Source: an uncultured Ruminococcus sp.
GTDB lineage: Bacteria > Bacillota > Clostridia > Oscillospirales > Ruminococcaceae
Assembly (NCBI GenBank): GCA_947169885.1
Contig: CAMVRM010000004.1
Span: 43,511-107,510 of the forward strand
Reading direction: 5' to 3'
Length of the DNA stretch: 64,000 bases
How positions within the stretch are numbered: the first letter of the stretch is position 1; each line of letters opens with the position of its first letter. This document shows, one piece after another, positions 57,444 to 64,000 of this stretch. The position numbers were made by a program, and so were the translations under genes. The notes beneath the pieces are model-generated. The model had not been told where the DNA came from. It did no database searches and was given only the letters and a program-made list of their open reading frames with translations.

Positions 57444-60400
57444 TTACGGCATCGTCACTTTGTCCTCGGTGATGACTATGCGCCCAAGTTCCTGCGCTTT
57501 GCCAATTCCCTCGGCGAGCGCAGTTTTCGCAGATTCGGTCAGACGTGAACAGCCGAACAGACGTGCAGTCTCACGCTCTAAGTCGGTAACGCTCATGGCT
57601 ATCTGCTCGGAGATTATCAGCTGTGCGGCGGAGGCTATCTCCTCGGGTGCTATCTCGTCAAGCGGACGCTTTGAACCGTCCAGACCCTCGGCAGGCACTC
57701 GACAGCCCTCGTAGGCATCGGGCAGCTGCCACGCCGACCAGATGAACTCCGCTCCGCTCTCATATTCACGGATAATGCCGCCTGCTTTGTTCACCGCTTC
57801 AAGGAACACGCCGTCCACCTTGCTTCCGGCACGGGTGATCTTCCACGCAGCGATTATGCGCTTTTTCACGCTCATCAGGCTGACGGGTGCTTCCGCTTCA
57901 AGTATCCAGCCGATGTTTTCGGCTATCTTCGGGAGCGTTTCAGGCAGATAAAATTCCTTTGAAGTACCCATAGGCTGAACTTCCCACGGCGAATACTTCT
58001 CACAGCGGTCAGCAAGCGGCGAGGGCGCATCTTCACGCTCAAATTCGAGCGGTGCGGCAACAGGCTTTGGCGGTTCTTCGGGCTGTTCCTCGGGTTCGGG
58101 AGGATTGCGCTTTATGTAAAGTGCGTCCTCAGCCGAGGTCTTTATGTCCTCTATGACCTTTGCATGGTCGTTGAGCCAGTCGAGCGCATGGACGGTGTGA
58201 AGTCTCCAGCCCAGCCCTTCCAGCACTGACGGCTGAACAATGTGCCTGTCACGGGAGGTAGCATTCTCATAATGCTGTCTGCCGTCGCAGATGATGCCAA
58301 GCAGATAGCGTGACGGTTCATCGGGATCGACTATCGCCGCATCAACACGGTATCCCGAACAGCCAACACTTGTGCGCACATCGTAACCCTCTGCACGCAG
58401 TCCTGCGGCTATCTGCTCTGCCAAACCGTCCGAGACTGTCCTGCTGTCGGCGGAATTGACTGCCAGCGCCTGCTTGCCTTTTGCGGCAAATTCGAGGAAC
58501 GCTTTGAGCTGTTCTACGCCGTCAGAACGTGTACGGCTCATGTCTATCTGCTCGGGACGAAGTGCCGAGAACACTATCATGCCCTTTCTCGCACGGGACA
58601 CCGCAACGTTAAGTCTGCGCCAGCCGCCGTCACGGTTGAGCGGACCGAAGTTCATCGACACTTTTCCGTCCTTGTCGGGACCGTAGCCCACGCTGAACAG
58701 TATCACATCACGCTCATCGCCCTGAACGTTTTCAAGGTTCTTGATGATGATAGGTTCGTACATGGCGTTTGCCGCAGTTTCAAGCGCAGGGTCATCTATG
58801 AACGCTTCCGAAAGAAGATCGTCTATAAGATTCTGCTGAACTATGCTGAACGTGACAACGCCTATGCTCTCTTTGCACAGCTGAGGGTCACGCAGTCTGC
58901 GGCATATCTCAGCCACAACTGCTTCGCCCTCTGCATGATTCTGCTTAGTCTTGCCCTTGTCGTAAACGCCGTCAACGTGTACCCAGCTTACCTTTGAGTC
59001 AAGGTCATCGGGCGAGGGGAAAGTCAGAAGCTTGTTCTCGTAGAAACGTGCGTTCGAGAATGCTATAAGGCTCTCGTGCCGTGAGCGGTAGTGCCACAGC
59101 AGATGCTTCGAGGGCATGGTGAGCGCAAGACAGTCGTCAAGCACGCTTTCCAAGTCCTCCTTGTCGTAGTTTTCCTCGTCGATGTGCGTTGTCGAGAAAA
59201 AGCTTGTAGGAGGAAGCTGTTTCGGGTCGCCGACAACTATCACGTTCTCGCCCCTTGCTATCGCACCGACTGCCTCGGCGGTGGGCAGCTGTGAAGCCTC
59301 GTCAAACACCACAAGATCGAACTTCGGGAAAGTCGGGTCGATATACTGCGCAACCGAGATAGGCGACATGAGCATACACGGACAGATGCGCCGCAAAAGG
59401 TTCGGTATCGTGTCGAACAGCTTGCGGATAGAAAGCATCCTGCCGCCGCTCCTTATGGCTTTTTGGAGTGTGGCAAGTTCGGAACTTCCTTTTCCTGCCG
59501 ATGTGTTAGGAACGTTTGCCGAAAGCTTTGCACAAAGTTCCTGAACGGTCAGCCGCTGGAAGTTTTCAAGGGTGTTTCGGTAGCGCTCAACTTCGTCATC
59601 GAACTGCGCTTCGTTGAAAGTGCCGATAGCAGGGTCATCACGGAACGCCTTGTCGATGACCGTCCTGCAAAGCATATGGTCAAACGCCGCAGTCAGCTTT
59701 TCGGCAGGGACTTTTCCGCTCATGTAAAGCTCGGCGATAACGCCTGCGCCCAGACTGTTCAGCTCGTTTATCGACCTCTGCAAAGCCGAACGCTCACGAA
59801 GCCGCCCTGCGCTCCTTGCGAGCCGTGAAGCAGTCTCGGTCACGCTGTCAAAAACGTTTGGACTGTTTTCGCACTCGCTCAGGTCAACGAACTTTCCGAA
59901 CTCCACTGTTACAATTCGTTCGTACTCCGCACGGGCTATTTTTTCCTCGTCAAACAGCCGGCAGAACTCCGCAAGCGCCGTATCGCCCGAGATACCCGTC
60001 CGCTTGGCAAACGCATCAAGTTCTGCGCTATGCTCGGCATATGCGATGAGCCGTTCGACTGTCGGCGAAAGATTTTCTTTTGTGACAGTGCCTGTTTTTT
60101 TGGCGTGTATGTCAAGTTCTTTTGCAAGCTTTTTAAGTCCAAACGCTTTTGGAAGTGCCCATTTCTGCTCGGTGCGCTTTATGTTGAGCCTTAACTCGGC
60201 GGCATTTATCCCGTACACGCTTTTCTCGAAAACTGCGTCAAGCTGTGTTTTTTCCGCTTGAAGAGCCGCACGCTTTTCGCTGAGGACTCTCGCATTTTCG
60301 GTGACAGCCTTTCGCTTTTGTGCAGTAAAGTCGGGAGAAGCCTGCATGACCTTTTCCAGCGCTCCGAAAGCCGTGCGCTCCTTGTCGGCGGCGGCAGCAG

Positions 60401-63044
60401 TGTCTCTGCAAAGCCCTAAAAATCTGTCACGTATCTCGGGAGAATAATCGCTCATGATGTAATCACGGAGCGGTGACTGCGTTATATCGCCCAGCTGTGC
60501 GGCGGCGGCAGCAGTCTGTGAAACGGCGTTTTTAAGCCTGTCATGAAGTTCGGGAGTGAAGGTTTCGGCGTATTCCTGCGAAAAGCCTTTGAGCGGCGCA
60601 AACTCGCCGTTTGGATCATAGCTTATTATCGCATCATAAAGCGTTATGCCGACAGGGTTGGGCTTGTGCAGACGTTCTATCTCGGTGTTGAGCCGCTGAC
60701 GCATAAGATGCAGATTTTCAGCCGTTCTCGCATAATCCGCAGGTTCTTTGATGCGCCCCACGTTGAGCGTTGCTTCAAGCTGAGACAGCACCGCACGTTT
60801 CTGAGCCTTATTTGAGTGAAGTTCAAGGCAGAACGGGTCAAGCCCTATCTTTGCAAGGCGGTTCTGAACAACTGACAGCGCCGCCATTTTTTCCGCCACG
60901 AACAGCACGCTTTTGCCTGAAAACAGGGCGTTTGCGATAAGATTGGTGATAGTCTGGCTCTTGCCCGTTCCCGGAGGGCCGTGAAGCACAAAGCTTTCGC
61001 CCTGAGCCGCCGCATATATCGCCGCAAGCTGTGAGGAATCGGCAGAAGTCGGTATCGCCATGTCAGACGGCAGAACATTTCCGTCAAGTTCACGCACTCC
61101 CAGCTGTTCGCCCTGAGGTTCCCATTCAAGCTTGCCCGACATGAGCGATCTGACTATCTTATTCTGTTCAAGGTCGGCACTGCGGTTTTTCAGGTCGTTC
61201 CACATTATGAACTGACTGAACGAAAACTGCCCCAAAAAAGCGGCTTCTTCAACGTCCCAGCGCTGTTTAGCCATAACGCTCTTACGAACGGTGTTGAACA
61301 CAAGTTTCAGGTCTGTGCCGCTCTCGTCCTGCGGCAGGGGGTCAAGACCGTTTATCGAGATGCCGTGATCCTGACGGAGCATTTCAAGAAGCGTGACGTT
61401 CATCTGAGCGTCCTCGTCACGAATGCGCAGAGAATACGCCTTTTCACGCAGACTGCGCACCAGATCGACAGGTATCAGCACCAGCGGCGCAAACCTTGCC
61501 TTTTCACTGCGGTCAGTCTCGAACCATTTGAGAAAACCCAGCGCAAGATAAAGCGTATTCGCACCGTTTTCTTCCAGCGACTGCTTTGCACTTCGGTGAA
61601 GCTTTTTAAGCTTTGTTTCAAGTTCGTCCGCACGGCAGAAACTTCTGAGTCTGCGGCTCTTGAACTCCGACTCGGAGATAGCTTTTATCTGCTCGGCGTT
61701 GTTTTCAAGTTCAAATATCTTGCTGTCGGAAATGACGAACGTTTGTTCGGCAGGAACAGGCATTATCTTAAAGCTCTCCCCACGAGAGATCTCATCCTCC
61801 AGCTCGTCCAGTTCCGCCGTCATTAGCTGAACGCTCATAGCCCCCGGACGGAAGTTGAGCAGTGAATTTCTCAGGCTCAGGTCAAGCAGTTTGCGCTCCC
61901 ACATCGCCTGTTTCGTCAGTTCCTGTCCCTCGGCAGTTACTCCGTGCATACCCAGATCAATGTCTTTCGGAGCGGCGGTTATCTTGTTCTCTGCCGCCTT
62001 TCCGTAATCGGCAGTGAACTGCTGAACTTCTTCCAGTTTCAACGGGATAGGTCTGATACCGCTCGCACGGCATCTTGCAATATCCACCGTTATGTCAAAA
62101 ACAGAAGTATCGGTCAGATGTTTCATCGCCATGCGTTCTGCGGCTTCAAAATCTGCGCTGTCCTTTCCTGCGGTGTAAGCGGTGCATTCGATAAGGCACA
62201 GTTCGTCAATACCGCTTGCCGCACGTTTTGAAAGTGCCGCAGGGTCATCGTTCACGCACTCGGGAAAAGTCTGCTGTTCAAGCCAGAAGCCTGCAAAAGC
62301 GTGACCCGTTATAAACACGATGAGCGGATTTATGTGGACAGCTTCAAGGCAGGCGGCATAAAGGAGCGCTAAGTCGATGCACGTTCCCTGTTTCTGCGTA
62401 AGGACGGTATCTGCGAGACGCACCCTCTGCCCTGCCGCCGTGTATGACGGAGGCGGCATGACGTATGCGATATTCTCAGCCTGCAATGCCGCATAAATTG
62501 CTGCCGCCTGCTTTTTCACAATGTTCGGGTTCTTAGTAGTATAGCCTGTGAAAGACGGGTCGCCTGTCCACTTTGTCAGATAAGCCGCCGCCTTTGCGAT
62601 GACCTGCGAAACAACAGGGTGATTCGGCGTGACGAAAGCCGCCGTTATCTCGGGGAGAATGCGTGTTCCCAGCCAATGGTTATAGGGCATAAGGTCAACA
62701 GGCTTGTCCTCGCTCCAAAGCAGGGTTTCTCCGCCGTCGGGCGTGTCAGCCGTCAGTTCAACACGCAGTATCGCCGCCATAGTCTCGCTGAGCGAAAACA
62801 GATAATCGGGGGAGATGAGCAGTTTGACGGGCGACAGTTCAACAGGCTGATACGGCAGAGCTTTTTCGATGTCCGCCGAGAAATCACGCATAAATTCAGG
62901 CTCGGCGGTGATCTTTATGTGAAGCCCCTCGACCGTCTGTTCGCTCCTGTTCATGATAACGATGCTTTTGATAAGCGGTATATAGTTCTGCTGCATCGCA
63001 AGGTCAAGAGTGTTGAGCAGATCGACCTTTGCGGAAATGCTCAT
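57444..63044 (-). CDS. Hhe-like giant protein: transglutaminase-like, DUF4011, SF1 helicase, Vsr-like nuclease, DUF3320
   Basis: A 1866-residue single-gene system candidate. Order: N-terminal beta domain (1-125); transglutaminase-like domain with KQGTCIDLALLYAA (Cys222) and FITGHAFAGFW (His248); DUF4011 from about 380 (ERKLLDLSLRNSLLNFR); SF1 helicase Walker A HGPPGTGKSQTITN (about 688-700), long coiled insert, Walker B DLVVFDEASQLPTAEA (about 1240), WHYRSRHESLIAF, LNVAVSRARKGMIV (about 1485); Vsr/MTES_1575-type nuclease YRVDAAIVDP and LLGIICDGRQHY (about 1575-1600); DUF3320 at the end (ETARLFGCSRLTESA). DUF4011-helicase-Vsr-DUF3320 is the architecture reported as the Hhe anti-phage system. 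The start is ATG 63044 with GGAAGGAG eight bases upstream. No frame break. Confidence 0.93.
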   Translation of the reverse strand: MSISAKVDLLNTLDLAMQQNYIPLIKSIVIMNRSEQTVEGLHIKITAEPEFMRDFSADIEKALPYQPVELSPVKLLISPDYLFSLSETMAAILRVELTADTPDGGETLLWSEDKPVDLMPYNHWLGTRILPEITAAFVTPNHPVVSQVIAKAAAYLTKWTGDPSFTGYTTKNPNIVKKQAAAIYAALQAENIAYVMPPPSYTAAGQRVRLADTVLTQKQGTCIDLALLYAACLEAVHINPLIVFITGHAFAGFWLEQQTFPECVNDDPAALSKRAASGIDELCLIECTAYTAGKDSADFEAAERMAMKHLTDTSVFDITVDIARCRASGIRPIPLKLEEVQQFTADYGKAAENKITAAPKDIDLGMHGVTAEGQELTKQAMWERKLLDLSLRNSLLNFRPGAMSVQLMTAELDELEDEISRGESFKIMPVPAEQTFVISDSKIFELENNAEQIKAISESEFKSRRLRSFCRADELETKLKKLHRSAKQSLEENGANTLYLALGFLKWFETDRSEKARFAPLVLIPVDLVRSLREKAYSLRIRDEDAQMNVTLLEMLRQDHGISINGLDPLPQDESGTDLKLVFNTVRKSVMAKQRWDVEEAAFLGQFSFSQFIMWNDLKNRSADLEQNKIVRSLMSGKLEWEPQGEQLGVRELDGNVLPSDMAIPTSADSSQLAAIYAAAQGESFVLHGPPGTGKSQTITNLIANALFSGKSVLFVAEKMAALSVVQNRLAKIGLDPFCLELHSNKAQKRAVLSQLEATLNVGRIKEPADYARTAENLHLMRQRLNTEIERLHKPNPVGITLYDAIISYDPNGEFAPLKGFSQEYAETFTPELHDRLKNAVSQTAAAAAQLGDITQSPLRDYIMSDYSPEIRDRFLGLCRDTAAAADKERTAFGALEKVMQASPDFTAQKRKAVTENARVLSEKRAALQAEKTQLDAVFEKSVYGINAAELRLNIKRTEQKWALPKAFGLKKLAKELDIHAKKTGTVTKENLSPTVERLIAYAEHSAELDAFAKRTGISGDTALAEFCRLFDEEKIARAEYERIVTVEFGKFVDLSECENSPNVFDSVTETASRLARSAGRLRERSALQRSINELNSLGAGVIAELYMSGKVPAEKLTAAFDHMLCRTVIDKAFRDDPAIGTFNEAQFDDEVERYRNTLENFQRLTVQELCAKLSANVPNTSAGKGSSELATLQKAIRSGGRMLSIRKLFDTIPNLLRRICPCMLMSPISVAQYIDPTFPKFDLVVFDEASQLPTAEAVGAIARGENVIVVGDPKQLPPTSFFSTTHIDEENYDKEDLESVLDDCLALTMPSKHLLWHYRSRHESLIAFSNARFYENKLLTFPSPDDLDSKVSWVHVDGVYDKGKTKQNHAEGEAVVAEICRRLRDPQLCKESIGVVTFSIVQQNLIDDLLSEAFIDDPALETAANAMYEPIIIKNLENVQGDERDVILFSVGYGPDKDGKVSMNFGPLNRDGGWRRLNVAVSRARKGMIVFSALRPEQIDMSRTRSDGVEQLKAFLEFAAKGKQALAVNSADSRTVSDGLAEQIAAGLRAEGYDVRTSVGCSGYRVDAAIVDPDEPSRYLLGIICDGRQHYENATSRDRHIVQPSVLEGLGWRLHTVHALDWLNDHAKVIEDIKTSAEDALYIKRNPPEPEEQPEEPPKPVAAPLEFEREDAPSPLADRCEKYSPWEVQPMGTSKEFYLPETLPKIAENIGWILEAEAPVSLMSVKKRIIAAWKITRAGSKVDGVFLEAVNKAGGIIREYESGAEFIWSAWQLPDAYEGCRVPAEGLDGSKRPLDEIAPEEIASAAQLIISEQIAMSVTDLERETARLFGCSRLTESAKTALAEGIGKAQELGRIVITEDKVTMP

Positions 63045-63073
63045 GTGCATCGCTCCTTCCATTTTTTATAAAC

Positions 63074-63145
63074 TATAAAATAAGAAATAAGAAAGCAGGG
63101 TCTTTATAAAATGCCGCAGGTTCTTTCTTATTTCTTATTTTCTTT
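63074..63145. repeat. Heptamer hairpin with perfect 19-bp arms between icd and Hhe-like gene
   Basis: AAAATAAGAAATAAGAAAG (63077-63095) and its exact complement at 63123-63141 enclose a 27-base loop containing a GCAGG/CCGCAGG motif. It lies 12 bp after the icd stop on the minus strand, where its transcript ends in U-rich sequence, so it may terminate icd. It also separates icd from the helicase gene. Confidence 0.75.
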
Positions 63146-63156
63146 TCCTTATTTGA

Positions 63157-64000
63157 TTAAAGCAGTGCTTTCAGTCTTTCGTCAACAGCTTTCAGGAATT
63201 CCTCAGTGCCGACTTTCTGCTTGTTTTCAAGCTTTGAGAGCAGATAAAGGTCGCCTGTCATGATGCCGTCCTCGATAGTCTGAATGGTAGCCTTTTCCAG
63301 CTTGTCAGCGAATGCCATAAGTTCGGGCAGTTCGTCAAGCTCACCACGCTTTCTGAGTGCGCCTGTCCATGCGAACAGTGTTGCAACAGAGTTTGTGGAA
63401 GTCGGCTCACCTTTGAGGTGCTTGTAGTAGTGGCGCTGAACTGTGCCGTGTGCGGCTTCATACTCATAGATGCCGTCAGGTGAAACCAGCACGGAAGTCA
63501 TCATAGCAAGCGAACCGTAAGCAGTTGCTACCATGTCGCTCATAACGTCACCGTCATAGTTCTTGCAAGCCCAGATGTAGCCGCCCTCGGAGCGGATAAC
63601 TCTTGCAACAGCATCGTCGATAAGCGTGTAGAAATACTCGATGCCTGCTTCTGCGAACTTTTCCTTATACTCGTTCTCGAATATCTCAGCGAAAATGTCC
63701 TTGAAGCGGTGATCGTATTTCTTGGAGATAGTGTCCTTGGTTGCGAACCATACGTCCTGCTTGGTGTCAAGAGCATAGTTGAAGCAAGCCCTTGCGAAAG
63801 AACCGATAGAATCGTCACGGTTGTGCAGACCCTGAATGATGCCTGCGCCCTCGGTGAACTCGTGGATAGTCTCCTTAGAAACTGTTCCGTCGGGAGCGGT
63901 GCATACCAGTTCGGTCTTTGCGCCTGCCGGAACCTGCATCTCAACGTTCTTGTAAACATCGCCGTAAGCGTGACGTGCGATAGTGATAGGCTTAGTCCAT
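63157..64000 (-). CDS. icd: NADP-dependent isocitrate dehydrogenase (type II, eukaryote-like), 5' end missing
   Basis: The C-terminal 280 residues of IDH; the frame stays open to the right edge ([18 protein letters not shown] at 63941-63999), so the start is outside the window. Diagnostic blocks: [26 protein letters not shown], the catalytic Lys/Tyr region [33 protein letters not shown] (metal Asp), [10 protein letters not shown] and [13 protein letters not shown]. These match the homodimeric NADP enzyme of eukaryotes and some anaerobes rather than E. coli-type IDH. It makes 2-oxoglutarate, probably for glutamate synthesis in an incomplete TCA pathway. Confidence 0.95.
   Translation of the reverse strand, partial: WTKPITIARHAYGDVYKNVEMQVPAGAKTELVCTAPDGTVSKETIHEFTEGAGIIQGLHNRDDSIGSFARACFNYALDTKQDVWFATKDTISKKYDHRFKDIFAEIFENEYKEKFAEAGIEYFYTLIDDAVARVIRSEGGYIWACKNYDGDVMSDMVATAYGSLAMMTSVLVSPDGIYEYEAAHGTVQRHYYKHLKGEPTSTNSVATLFAWTGALRKRGELDELPELMAFADKLEKATIQTIEDGIMTGDLYLLSKLENKQKVGTEEFLKAVDERLKALL

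Noticed and set aside
63157..63939. A complete short isocitrate dehydrogenase starting at the ATG at 63939
   Set aside because: The frame stays open and matches IDH sequence ([12 protein letters not shown]) up to the window edge. The ATG is internal.
1..64000. tRNA, rRNA or recognised riboswitch genes
   Set aside because: Reading both strands I found no T-loop/acceptor combinations, rRNA segments or convincing riboswitch cores. Small structured RNAs could still be missed without a covariance search.

Overview
The window reads as a chromosomal segment of an anaerobic, low-to-moderate GC Firmicute, most likely a Ruminococcus-like member of the Oscillospiraceae. This genus-level guess is inference. 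It rests on Clostridia-type ribosome binding sites, a SpoIIP sporulation gene, the B. subtilis yabM-yabN-hbs-yabO style neighbourhood (flippase, MazG, HU, RqcP), a paralogous kinase family first described in rumen Fibrobacter, and carbohydrate genes typical of gut fibre and sugar users. No rRNA, tRNA, CRISPR array, integrase or complete insertion sequence was seen. About 45 genes are supported. Both edges cut genes: a VOC protein on the left and isocitrate dehydrogenase on the right.

Layout. 0-1.3 kb: a tandem array of four VOC-fold paralogues on the minus strand behind a leader rich in GATAAT/ATTATC boxes. 1.5-8.7 kb (minus strand): SASA-type esterase, GIY-YIG nuclease, two poorly characterised proteins, SpoIIP, a HAD phosphatase and GalE. 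8.8-11.4 kb: a TetR regulator with two perfect operators, an aldo/keto reductase and a CMD-cupin protein. 11.5-14.3 kb: Na/Pi cotransporter-like protein and a nucleotidyltransferase. 14.7-22.5 kb: flippase, MazG, HU, RqcP, a ComEA-like protein, Tex and FolC. 23.3-30.8 kb: a self-contained sucrose module (LacI regulator, EIIBCA, sucrose-6-P hydrolase, fructokinase, HPr, EI). 31-34.5 kb: a UDP-sugar pyrophosphorylase, then a phosphatase next to a STAS-kinase fusion. 35-49.8 kb: DHHW-like protein, cell-wall amidase, PyrB with a PyrI-type zinc tail, Pth, Mfd, a PurF paralogue lacking the catalytic Cys, a membrane-anchored cohesin-like protein, and a GntR-ABC operon. 49.9-57 kb: glycogen phosphorylase and an ABC operon ending in a membrane S41 peptidase. 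57.4-63 kb: one 1866-residue DUF4011-helicase-Vsr-DUF3320 protein of the Hhe anti-phage architecture, with an extra N-terminal transglutaminase-like domain.

Intergenic DNA is unusually structured. Three separate repeat families occur: (i) heptamer arrays of the AGATAAG/AAATAAG type, usually as inverted arms just after stop codons, sometimes nesting a second inverted pair and an apical GC palindrome; (ii) large palindromes built from GGCGTATA or GGCGTGTA units, one variant per locus; (iii) a 163-bp MITE-like hairpin with 19-bp perfect terminal inverted repeats, plus two partial copies. None encodes a protein. The strongest leads for undescribed biology are the GGCGTRTA palindromes, the nested heptamer hairpins, the phosphatase/STAS-kinase pair and the Hhe-like protein.
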